Shown piece after piece: positions 1 through 5,556 of a stretch of DNA of 7,684 nucleotides. The DNA comes from an uncultured Erysipelotrichaceae bacterium (GTDB lineage Bacteria; Bacillota_I; Bacilli_A; RF39; UBA660): assembly GCA_902803685.1 (NCBI GenBank), contig CADCQR010000040.1, forward strand, positions 1 to 7,684, written 5' to 3'. Below the pieces are notes generated by a model. That model searched no databases and was not told the origin of the DNA. It was given only the letters and a program-made list of their open reading frames with translations. The position numbers and the translations under genes were made by a program. The first letter of the stretch is position 1. The number at the start of each line of letters is the position of its first letter.

Positions 1-54
1 GTAGATAATGATTATGATTTTAAAACTTATTCTACGATAGAGGTGATTAAATGA
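1..54 (+). CDS. 3' end of an unidentified gene, probably in the same operon as the prepilin
   Basis: Frame 1 is open from the window edge to a TGA at 52-54, giving 17 visible residues that end in STIEVIK. The other two forward frames contain stops within this stretch. The stop overlaps the ATG of the next gene as ATGA, and that gene's SD (GAGGTGAT, 40-47) lies inside this frame, which is typical of translational coupling in an operon. Too little is visible to name the product. Because the next gene is a prepilin, another pilin-like or pilus-assembly gene is plausible, but this is inference from context. Confidence 0.6.
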   Translation, partial: VDNDYDFKTYSTIEVIK

Positions 55-809
55 AAAAGCTAAATAATAAGGGTATGACAACGGTGGAAATATTAGTAAG
101 CTTTATTTTAGTAGCCTTGATTTCTGCTAGTTTATATACCACTGTATCTAATTACAATCTGAAGAGAAAAAACGAAGCTGATAAATTAGAAATTAACACG
201 TTTAAGAATATTCTTACTAAGACAATTCAAGATGATTTAATAAAAAAAGGATTGGTTAGTGCTTATACTAAGGAAATTAGAATTGGGGAGGAACAAGATG
301 AAAAGCCAGAAGACATTTGCACTGACGTGTTTATAGCAGATTTCTTTTTTAAAGATAACAAGGCTGATACATCTAAGCGAATTGTAATTGTAAGGCGTTT
401 GGCAGATGATTATTTTGTAGAAAAAGTCACTCATAAGTATGACGATTCATTTGAAGTGTATTATGGAACTCCAACTAACAAATATAGTTTAACTAGTGGA
501 TATGATGATGTTATTAAGGCTGATAATAAGTTTAAAGATTACGATAATGTATATACGAAAACTGCTATTGGAGGCCTTACAGCAGGGCTAGAGATGTTTC
601 CAGTTCCCGATTTGGGCTATGGATTGAATGCAGGCATTAAGGATGTCTCTGATGGCTATATGGTAAAAGACTTCAGAATATTAAATGTTCGTATGGGTAC
701 AGAAAATAATGTATTTTCTCTATTTATAGGGTTTGACTATGTAAACGCTGGCAGTAAGTATGCAATTAATATAGTATGCCCATTAAACTATGAATTATAT
801 CAAAACTAA
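51..809 (+). CDS. Type IV prepilin-like protein with class III signal peptide
   Basis: The product has 252 residues. Its N-terminus is a class III (prepilin) signal: a short basic leader MKKLNNKG, then MTTVE, with the conserved Glu at position 5 of the predicted mature protein. A hydrophobic helix of about 20 residues follows (about residues 11-30). The prepilin peptidase PilD/ComC would cut after Gly8, and the helix would pack into a pilus or pseudopilus core. The remaining 220 or so residues are a soluble, Tyr/Asp-rich extracytoplasmic domain I do not recognise, larger than a minor pseudopilin such as ComGE. The start is supported by GAGGTGAT (40-47), 3 nt from the ATG. The gene is coupled to the one upstream and appears to be last in its operon, since a terminator follows at 824-855. 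Its last 44 bp overlap the convergent ylbJ-like gene. Whether the pilus serves DNA uptake, adhesion or secretion cannot be told. Confidence 0.85.
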   Translation: MKKLNNKGMTTVEILVSFILVALISASLYTTVSNYNLKRKNEADKLEINTFKNILTKTIQDDLIKKGLVSAYTKEIRIGEEQDEKPEDICTDVFIADFFFKDNKADTSKRIVIVRRLADDYFVEKVTHKYDDSFEVYYGTPTNKYSLTSGYDDVIKADNKFKDYDNVYTKTAIGGLTAGLEMFPVPDLGYGLNAGIKDVSDGYMVKDFRILNVRMGTENNVFSLFIGFDYVNAGSKYAINIVCPLNYELYQN

Positions 810-1629
810 AAACAGAAACTATTGTACTTAGTAATCTTCCTACTAGGTACTTTTTATATAAGTTGTTGGAATTTAAAATACTCTTAACTTGCATATGAAT
901 ACTTAAGCTTCCAACATTTATGAAAAGAAGGATAAGAATACAACTTATTCTTTTATTTCGTATTATAGCAGTAGAGAATATTCCTTTAGTAAGATCAAAC
1001 AGGCCAAAAATTAAAGAATATATGATATTTTGAGGATGAAATACTCTAACTACCAGCAACCCAATAATCAATGATATTATACTAGTGCCGTAGACTAATA
1101 TTATTGTTTTCAATGTATTATTAATTGCCTTATTTAAACTTGTAACTAATTTAGGAATATTGCTTATGCTTGCCTGATAATTTCTTTTTTTTGCTTTAAA
1201 AAATCTACTGGTTATGAAACTACTAAAATATATAGAGAGTAAAATACATATAGAATTACTTTTACCAACAAGCATAGAAACGCTTCCGAGTATAAATAGT
1301 GGATTAGGATAATGTGTGTATGTCACCAAATATTTAGCAATGTCATCCGTTATATAATCTTTATCCAATAATTCTTTTGTATACTTTGCTCCGCTAGGGA
1401 ATCCACTTATTAGGCTCATTAAAGTTACAAAAAATATTGGATTTATTGAACTTAATAAATCATAATCAACCAGCAAACTACTAATTATATATATTATAAA
1501 CATATAAAAAAATAGATTATTTATAAATAATTGCGTATAATCAATAATGTTTTTAATTAAGTAATCAGAATATAAGAATATTAATATAAGTAATATAATT
1601 AAAAATATTTGGATTAATCTTTTTTTCAT
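766..1629 (-). CDS. ylbJ: YlbJ-like polytopic membrane protein (nucleoside-recognition/gate family)
   Basis: The product has 287 residues and is very hydrophobic, with about 6-8 predicted membrane segments. Family marks seen: GFPSGAK (76-82) followed by a charged stretch, NPLFILGSV (109-117), LFDLTKGIF (210-218) and GSLSIHMQ (240-247). These match my memory of YlbJ, a membrane protein needed for sporulation in Bacillus subtilis and related to SpmA/nucleoside-recognition proteins. The B. subtilis protein is about 400 residues, so this one is short. The ATG at 1629 has a GGAG SD about 5 nt away on the minus strand. The divergent neighbour is YlbL-like, echoing the ylbJ-ylbK-ylbL order of Bacillus, but ylbK is absent and ylbJ is inverted. 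The stop (TAA at 766-768) lies inside the convergent prepilin gene. I see no clear terminator for this gene and only a weak promoter in the 48-bp divergent spacer. Membership in the family is fairly secure; a sporulation role here is not shown. Confidence 0.75.
   Translation of the reverse strand: MKKRLIQIFLIILLILIFLYSDYLIKNIIDYTQLFINNLFFYMFIIYIISSLLVDYDLLSSINPIFFVTLMSLISGFPSGAKYTKELLDKDYITDDIAKYLVTYTHYPNPLFILGSVSMLVGKSNSICILLSIYFSSFITSRFFKAKKRNYQASISNIPKLVTSLNKAINNTLKTIILVYGTSIISLIIGLLVVRVFHPQNIIYSLIFGLFDLTKGIFSTAIIRNKRISCILILLFINVGSLSIHMQVKSILNSNNLYKKYLVGRLLSTIVSVFSFDIIHSLMGILY
824..855 (+). terminator. Intrinsic terminator of the prepilin operon, inside ylbJ coding sequence
   Basis: The left arm GTACTTAGTA (824-833) pairs with TACTAGGTAC (841-850): 10 bp including one G-U pair, with a 7-nt loop. 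TTTTT (851-855) and more AT follow. It sits 15 nt after the prepilin stop on the plus strand. The same DNA encodes about residues 260-268 of the convergent YlbJ-like protein. On the minus strand the hairpin is not followed by a comparable T run, so it should act mainly rightward. Confidence 0.8.
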
Positions 1630-1653
1630 AAATCTCCATTTCTTTGTTATAAT
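1625..1653 (+). promoter_or_regulatory. SigA-type promoter of ylbL with extended -10
   Basis: TGT (1645-1647) directly precedes a perfect TATAAT (1648-1653), an extended -10. TTCATA (1625-1630), 17 bp upstream, is a 4/6 match to the -35 box and overlaps the ylbJ start codon. Transcription would start near 1660, leaving a leader of about 18 nt that holds the SD GGGTGA (1661-1666). The promoter occupies the shared divergent spacer, so anything binding here could affect both genes. Confidence 0.7.
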
Positions 1654-1677
1654 TAAAATAGGGTGAAATAAAATAAT

Positions 1678-2706
1678 ATGTTGAAAAAAGCAATTAGTGC
1701 AATGAAAAAATATTTTGATGAGTTGATAAAATATGAATATAAGAATTTACTAATTATGTTTTTAATTTGTATAATTTCATATACTCCAGTTAATTATTAT
1801 ATAACTACTGGTGGTGGAATCAGTGATATTAAGACTCGTGTGCAAGTAAATGATGGTTATAAATCTAAAGGAAGCTTAAATATTAGTTATGTCTCAGAGT
1901 TAGATGGTACAGTTTTAAGTTATTTGTTAAGTTATATACTACCAAATTGGTCGCGTACAGATATTGGAAATTATAAATATGATGAAAATGAAAGCTTAGA
2001 AGATTTAGAATTTAGAAGTGATATATCACTTACTAAGGCTTCGAATGACGCTATTAAAGTAGCATTTGAAAAAGCTCATAAAAGTATATTATTAAAATCT
2101 AGCAAATATTACATTATAAGTAAAATGTATGATTTGGGTGACATTAATTTAAAAGTGGGAGACCAAGTATTAGCTATAGATGATAAGGCGATATCGGATT
2201 TTGATTATAGAGAATATATTTCTAATTTAAGTGTTGGGGCTACGCCAAAAGTAACAATAATCCGTGATAATAAGCAGTTGGATGTTGCGTGTCAAGTATA
2301 TGAAAGCGATAATAGGAAGGTATTAGGTTTGTATATAGAAAGAGTAGATGAGTATACAACTGATCCAGAGGTGCAAATAAAGTTTAAGTCACAAGAATCC
2401 GGACCAAGTGGTGGGCTTATTACTACTTTATCCATATATAATCAACTAGTAGAAGAAGATATTACCAAGGGGTTGACTATTGCCGGAACTGGGACAATAG
2501 ATCAAGACGGAAACGTTGGTGAAATAGGCGGAGTAGAATATAAGTTAATGGGGGCTGTTTCTGGTGGTGCTGATGTCTTTTTGGTACCAGCTGGTACTAA
2601 TTATAAAGAAGTAATGAAAGTGATGAAGAAGAAAAAGTATAATATTAAAGTATTAAGTGTGTCTACATTTGATGAAGCTATCGAAAAGTTAAATAAATTA
2701 AAATAA
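1678..2706 (+). CDS. ylbL: YlbL/SepM-type membrane-anchored PDZ-Lon (S16) protease
   Basis: The product has 342 residues. A single membrane segment (about 23-42) anchors it, with most of the protein outside. A PDZ-like region follows (about 140-210, containing LKVGDQVLAIDDKAI). The C-terminal Lon-type protease domain (about 235-340) shows GPSGGL with the likely nucleophile Ser244, then GTGTIDQDGNVGEIGG and Lys289 in VEYKLMGA. That Ser-Lys dyad is spaced as in Lon. Relatives are B. subtilis YlbL, which degrades the SOS division inhibitor YneA, and streptococcal SepM, which trims a competence peptide. Both cut membrane-exposed substrates. The domain looks intact and probably active. An in-frame TAA at 1669-1671 blocks any upstream start. 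The SD GGGTGA (1661-1666) lies 11 nt from the ATG, rather far. The gene diverges from the ylbJ-like gene and is followed 52 nt later by a single-pass protein with its own promoter. The substrate here is unknown. Confidence 0.9.
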   Translation: MLKKAISAMKKYFDELIKYEYKNLLIMFLICIISYTPVNYYITTGGGISDIKTRVQVNDGYKSKGSLNISYVSELDGTVLSYLLSYILPNWSRTDIGNYKYDENESLEDLEFRSDISLTKASNDAIKVAFEKAHKSILLKSSKYYIISKMYDLGDINLKVGDQVLAIDDKAISDFDYREYISNLSVGATPKVTIIRDNKQLDVACQVYESDNRKVLGLYIERVDEYTTDPEVQIKFKSQESGPSGGLITTLSIYNQLVEEDITKGLTIAGTGTIDQDGNVGEIGGVEYKLMGAVSGGADVFLVPAGTNYKEVMKVMKKKKYNIKVLSVSTFDEAIEKLNKLK

Positions 2707-2720
2707 ATGTAAAATATATA

Positions 2721-2729
2721 TGTTATAAT
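2721..2729 (+). promoter_or_regulatory. Extended -10 promoter for the single-pass membrane protein gene
   Basis: TGT (2721-2723) precedes a perfect TATAAT (2724-2729). No convincing -35 box is visible at 16-18 bp, where the DNA is A-rich, so the extended -10 probably compensates. Predicted start is near 2736, with a leader of roughly 22 nt. It lies in the 52-nt gap after ylbL. No hairpin terminator was found there, so some read-through from ylbL is likely. Confidence 0.6.
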
Positions 2730-2758
2730 TGTACTAGAATAAAAAGATGGTGATGATT

Positions 2759-3397
2759 GTGAAAAATTTTTTGATTAATTTTGTTATGATTTCTATATTT
2801 GCTCTAAGCTTTGTTGGCTTTAAAAGTTATGAGTTGTATATATATGATATTAATAAAGTAAATGTTACTTCTTCCAGTGAATTGGAAGTTTCAAAAGTAG
2901 ATAAGACAGGCAATCGTCAACTAGAAAAGATGAGTTTCTCTTTAGACAATGATTATGTTATAGATTACGTTAATAATAAATATTCTAACGGAGAAAGAAG
3001 TATTCAAATAGATATTTGTCACAATGTTATTCAAAATGTTTGTAGGATGGATGAATTATTAGGAACTACTGATTATATTGACTTGATGAAGTATTCTAAA
3101 CTTAATAATGAATTAGATATTATTAAATATCAGATTAGTAACTTTAATAAAAAATCAAGTATAACAGATTTTGTTTATCAAATAAAAACTGCTTATCTGG
3201 CTAATGCATTTGTAAAGTTCTTAGATATACCAAATGAAATAAGGTACATTAATGGGTTAGATGGTTATATAGGAATTAGAAAAGATACGAAAGAAGCAGT
3301 CTTATTTGATAAGGGGAACGTATATAAAATTACTTTTTCCAATAATTATTCAGAACAGGAAATAACTCAATTTTTATCAATGGTTAGTTTTAGCTAG
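2759..3397 (+). CDS. Unrecognised single-pass, probably extracytoplasmic protein
   Basis: I chose the GTG at 2759 (212 residues), not the ATG at 2747. GGTGAT (2749-2754) is 4 nt upstream of the GTG, the same arrangement as at the prepilin and response regulator genes, and the ATG would overlap this SD. The product starts MKNFLINF with a hydrophobic segment (about residues 4-21) that fits a membrane anchor or uncleaved signal; no lipobox is present. The rest is a polar domain with a Cys pair at 87 and 95 (ICHNVIQNVC), an amphipathic middle (about 110-155) and a strand-rich C-terminus (about 160-212) with VYKITF and FLSMVSF. The C-terminal pattern recalls small extracytoplasmic domains of Firmicute surface proteins, but I cannot name the family. 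It follows the YlbL-like protease, so it may be a substrate or partner (inference). Its stop lies in the loop of a terminator. Confidence 0.8.
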   Translation: MKNFLINFVMISIFALSFVGFKSYELYIYDINKVNVTSSSELEVSKVDKTGNRQLEKMSFSLDNDYVIDYVNNKYSNGERSIQIDICHNVIQNVCRMDELLGTTDYIDLMKYSKLNNELDIIKYQISNFNKKSSITDFVYQIKTAYLANAFVKFLDIPNEIRYINGLDGYIGIRKDTKEAVLFDKGNVYKITFSNNYSEQEITQFLSMVSFS

Positions 3398-3420
3398 TAT
3401 TAAAACTGACCTTTTTATTT
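3382..3420 (+). terminator. Intrinsic terminator overlapping the end of the single-pass protein gene
   Basis: GGTTAGTTTTA (3382-3392) pairs with TAAAACTGACC (3401-3411): 11 bp with one G-U pair and an 8-nt loop, followed by TTTTTATTT (3412-3420). The TAG stop (3395-3397) is in the loop and the left arm is coding sequence. It should insulate the two-component operon from upstream transcription. Confidence 0.85.
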
Positions 3421-3437
3421 CCCATAATTTCCCATAA
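3418..3437 (+). repeat. Perfect tandem 10-bp direct repeat, candidate response-regulator operator
   Basis: TTTCCCATAA occurs twice head to tail (3418-3427 and 3428-3437). It is followed by a short palindrome AAGATAATCTT (3442-3452, 5-bp arms around one A). Direct repeats spaced by one helical turn are the typical binding layout of OmpR/PhoB-family regulators, and such a regulator is encoded immediately downstream. An autoregulatory site is therefore a reasonable inference. The boxes lie about 90 bp upstream of the likely -10, and the first box shares its TTT with the terminator tail. A third exact copy at 4652-4661 is inside the kinase coding sequence and may be chance. Confidence 0.45.
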
Positions 3438-3490
3438 TTATAAGATAATCTTTACATAGTTTTTTATTATTATGAGGATGTAAGGAGGAA

Positions 3491-3499
3491 TGATATAAA
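3491..3499 (+). promoter_or_regulatory. Possible second, upstream promoter of the two-component operon
   Basis: TGA followed by TATAAA (3494-3499) fits an extended -10. A very weak -35 candidate, TTATGA (3470-3475), lies 18 bp upstream. It would place the tandem repeat roughly 70-90 bp upstream of the start, a more usual distance for an OmpR-type activator than the downstream promoter gives. This is tentative, since AT-rich DNA produces such matches easily. Confidence 0.3.
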
Positions 3500-3525
3500 A
3501 AGAAAAAACAGAACAGATAAAATAA

Positions 3526-3534
3526 TGTTATACT
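3526..3534 (+). promoter_or_regulatory. Extended -10 promoter of the response regulator-kinase operon
   Basis: TGT (3526-3528) precedes TATACT (3529-3534), one base off the TATAAT consensus. No good -35 box is visible (the DNA there is A-rich). The predicted start near 3541 gives a leader of only about 11 nt, beginning at or next to the SD AGGTGAT. A weak -35 with a distant operator would fit a promoter that needs an activator. Confidence 0.55.
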
Positions 3535-3551
3535 AATGACAGGTGATAAAA

Positions 3552-4211
3552 ATGCATACAATAGTTTTTGTTGAAGATGAAATAGATCTATTAAATTTAA
3601 TAAAGACTTATTTAGAAAAGGCCGGTTATAATGTTATTTGCTTTAACAAAGGAAGCGACGCAATTAAATATATAGGTAATGCAGTAGATATTTGGATATT
3701 AGATATTATGCTTCAAGATGAAATTTCTGGTTATGACATAATTAAAGAAATAAGGAAGAATAATAACTTTGTCCCTGTAATTTTCACATCTGCGAGAGAC
3801 AAGGATATAGATCGTATATTAGGATTAGAGCTAGGAAGTGATGATTATATTACAAAGCCATACTCGCCAAAGGAATTAGTTCTAAGAGTTAACAACATTA
3901 TTAAAAGAGTATATAAGAAAGAGAATGCTAACATAATAAATTATGAGAATTATGTAATAGACTGTGACAAAAGAAGTGTTACAGATAATGGAGCCAATTT
4001 GAAGCTGACTACTCTTGAATTTGATTTGTTAGTATTGTTATTAAAGAATAAGGATAAGTGTTTTACTCGTGAAGAAATTCTACAAGCCGTATGGGGTAAT
4101 GACTATTTTGGTACAGACAGAGTAGTTGATGATCTAATAAGAAGACTTAGAAAGAAATTACAGAGACTTAATATATCTGCTGTATATGGTTTTGGGTATA
4201 GACTATCATGA
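3552..4211 (+). CDS. OmpR/PhoB-family response regulator
   Basis: The product has 219 residues, counted from the ATG at 3552. The in-frame GTG at 3543 is rejected because it lies within the SD AGGTGAT (3541-3547), which is spaced 4 nt from the ATG. The receiver domain (about 1-120) has the acidic pair Glu8-Asp9, the phospho-acceptor Asp51 (WILDIML), the switch Thr79 (VIFTS) and Lys102 (TKPYSP). The winged-helix DNA-binding domain (about 125-219) shows LTTLEFDLL, the recognition-helix region TDRVVDDLIRRLRKKL and the terminal hairpin VYGFGYRLS. All catalytic positions are present, so it should be phosphorylated by the adjacent kinase and then bind direct-repeat DNA. Its TGA stop overlaps the kinase ATG (ATGA, 4208-4211). 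The tandem repeat at 3418-3437 is the obvious candidate target. The regulon and stimulus cannot be inferred from the window. Confidence 0.95.
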   Translation: MHTIVFVEDEIDLLNLIKTYLEKAGYNVICFNKGSDAIKYIGNAVDIWILDIMLQDEISGYDIIKEIRKNNNFVPVIFTSARDKDIDRILGLELGSDDYITKPYSPKELVLRVNNIIKRVYKKENANIINYENYVIDCDKRSVTDNGANLKLTTLEFDLLVLLLKNKDKCFTREEILQAVWGNDYFGTDRVVDDLIRRLRKKLQRLNISAVYGFGYRLS

Positions 4212-5488
4212 ATAGACTAAGAAAATCAAAATTAAGCTCTCAATTATTATGGCTAGTAGGAATAGCCTTTGTATTACTTTTTACATCCTTAGGCGTTATA
4301 CTACCTAAAATGCTAATACCAGTCGCTGAATCTAATATTTATAGCTATCTAAGAGAACCTCTTAAATATGTAGATGTAAATAATTCTAGTGAAAATAAAT
4401 TATTAAATACAGAAATAGCATATATATATGTTGCTAATAACAAGGTAGCAGCATCGCCTAATCTAGAAAGTGTTATAACTGAGAAAAATCCAAATAAAAT
4501 ACTAAAATATGTTACTAAAGAACACGGAAAATTCATATATAATAATAAAACTTACTACTACTATACTTTAACCAATGGAACAACTGAAAAAATAGCTATT
4601 TCCAATGATAATTACATCAATAAAACAAAAGCTTCAATTTTATCTGTCATATTTCCCATAACTCTTATTACTTTTTTAATAATCGGTATGTTACTGGTAG
4701 CATGGTCATCCTTGATTGTTAGAAAAATAGAGAGATTAAAAGATAAAATAGACAACATAGATAATCCAGACTATAACCATAATGTTTACTTCGCTTCTGA
4801 TGATGAAATGAGAAGCTTGTCTTTTGCAATTGAAGATATGCGTTTATCATTAATAAATCAAGAAGAATATCGAAATCAAATGTATCAAAATATTTCACAC
4901 GATTTTAAAACTCCTCTTACGGTAATAAAATCATATATTGAAGCAGTAGAGGATGAAGTAGCAAGTATAGATGAAGCTTTACCGGTTATAAAAGAACAAA
5001 CTATGAAACTTGAAGGTAAAGTCCACTCTCTTCTTTATCTAAATAAACTAGATTACTTAAAAAATATAAAAATGGATTTATCATTAGTTGATATGTCTAA
5101 AATAATTAATTCTGAAGTTGAAAAGTTTAAATACTATAATAAAGATATTAATTTTAAGTTAGATGTTGATAAAAAATCAAAATATTATGGTACTACAGAA
5201 CACTGGGAAACCATTTTAGATAATTTATTAAGTAATTTTATTAGATATGCAAAAAAGGAAATTAAAATAACTGTAAAGCAAAATAGAATAATTTTATACA
5301 ATGATGGAGATAACATTGACGAAGCTCTACTTAAAGGAATTTTTACTCCGTTCCGAAAAGGCATAAAAGGTCAGTTTGGATTAGGCTTATCCATCGTAAA
5401 AAAAACACTCAAACTAATGAATTATGATATAACTATTAAAAATGAAAAGGTAGGTGTATCGTTTGTAATTTATAAGGAATCTAAATAA
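4208..5488 (+). CDS. Membrane sensor histidine kinase
   Basis: The product has 426 residues. TM1 (about 12-33) and TM2 (about 144-168) flank an extracytoplasmic sensor of roughly 110 residues, Tyr- and Asn-rich and not recognised. A HAMP-like linker (about 168-220) leads to the dimerisation/phospho-acceptor domain with His231 in NISHDFKTPL. In the ATPase domain I see the N box (WETILDNLLSNFIRYAK, Asn339 and Asn343), the G1 box (NDGDNI), an F-box-like FTPFRKG and the G2 box (FGLGLSIVKK). It is a complete, probably active kinase that should phosphorylate Asp51 of the upstream regulator. The start is set by the ATGA overlap. The local SD is weak (GGGTATAG), so translation probably depends on coupling. 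The TAA stop sits in the loop of the terminator at 5477-5503. The domain order resembles small Firmicute envelope-sensing kinases, but the signal is unknown. Confidence 0.95.
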   Translation: MNRLRKSKLSSQLLWLVGIAFVLLFTSLGVILPKMLIPVAESNIYSYLREPLKYVDVNNSSENKLLNTEIAYIYVANNKVAASPNLESVITEKNPNKILKYVTKEHGKFIYNNKTYYYYTLTNGTTEKIAISNDNYINKTKASILSVIFPITLITFLIIGMLLVAWSSLIVRKIERLKDKIDNIDNPDYNHNVYFASDDEMRSLSFAIEDMRLSLINQEEYRNQMYQNISHDFKTPLTVIKSYIEAVEDEVASIDEALPVIKEQTMKLEGKVHSLLYLNKLDYLKNIKMDLSLVDMSKIINSEVEKFKYYNKDINFKLDVDKKSKYYGTTEHWETILDNLLSNFIRYAKKEIKITVKQNRIILYNDGDNIDEALLKGIFTPFRKGIKGQFGLGLSIVKKTLKLMNYDITIKNEKVGVSFVIYKESK

Positions 5489-5503
5489 ATAGATTCTTTT
5501 TTT
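5477..5503 (+). terminator. Intrinsic terminator of the two-component operon, stop codon in the loop
   Basis: GAATCTA (5477-5483) and TAGATTC (5490-5496) form a perfect 7-bp stem with a 6-nt loop, followed by seven T (5497-5503). The stem can extend to about 10 bp by a G-U and two A-T pairs with the T tract. The kinase TAA (5486-5488) is in the loop. Confidence 0.85.
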
Positions 5504-5524
5504 CTAGTAAAAAACGTAAAAATA

Positions 5525-5533
5525 TGTTATAAT
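5525..5533 (+). promoter_or_regulatory. Extended -10 promoter of the repeat-protein gene
   Basis: TGT (5525-5527) precedes a perfect TATAAT (5528-5533). No good -35 is visible at 16-18 bp. Predicted start is near 5540, inside the A tract 5539-5545, leaving a leader of about 17 nt: an A run, the SD GGGGG (5546-5550), and 6 nt to the ATG. With the terminator just upstream, this gene should be its own transcription unit. Confidence 0.65.
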
Positions 5534-5556
5534 ATCCCAAAAAAAGGGGGAATTAT

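Noticed and set aside
237..434. Open frame of 65 codons on the minus strand
   Set aside because: It lies wholly inside the prepilin gene, whose prepilin signal, SD and operon coupling are convincing. It has no family resemblance.
701..719. Perfect 8-bp hairpin AGAAAATA-ATG-TATTTTCT as a ylbJ terminator
   Set aside because: It has no T tract on the minus strand, is all A-T except two pairs, and lies inside prepilin coding sequence. Chance is likely.
2747..2758. ATG at 2747 as start of the single-pass protein
   Set aside because: It overlaps the GGTGAT SD that is well spaced to the GTG at 2759, and has no SD of its own at a proper distance.
3451..3456. TTTACA as a -35 box
   Set aside because: No -10-like hexamer is found 16-18 bp downstream; the nearby TATTAT is too close.
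3543..3551. GTG at 3543 as start of the response regulator
   Set aside because: It is part of the SD AGGTGAT. Response regulators normally begin just before the first strand, which fits the ATG at 3552.
4345..4536. Open frame of 63 codons on the minus strand
   Set aside because: It is a shadow of the kinase sensor domain, with no supporting context.
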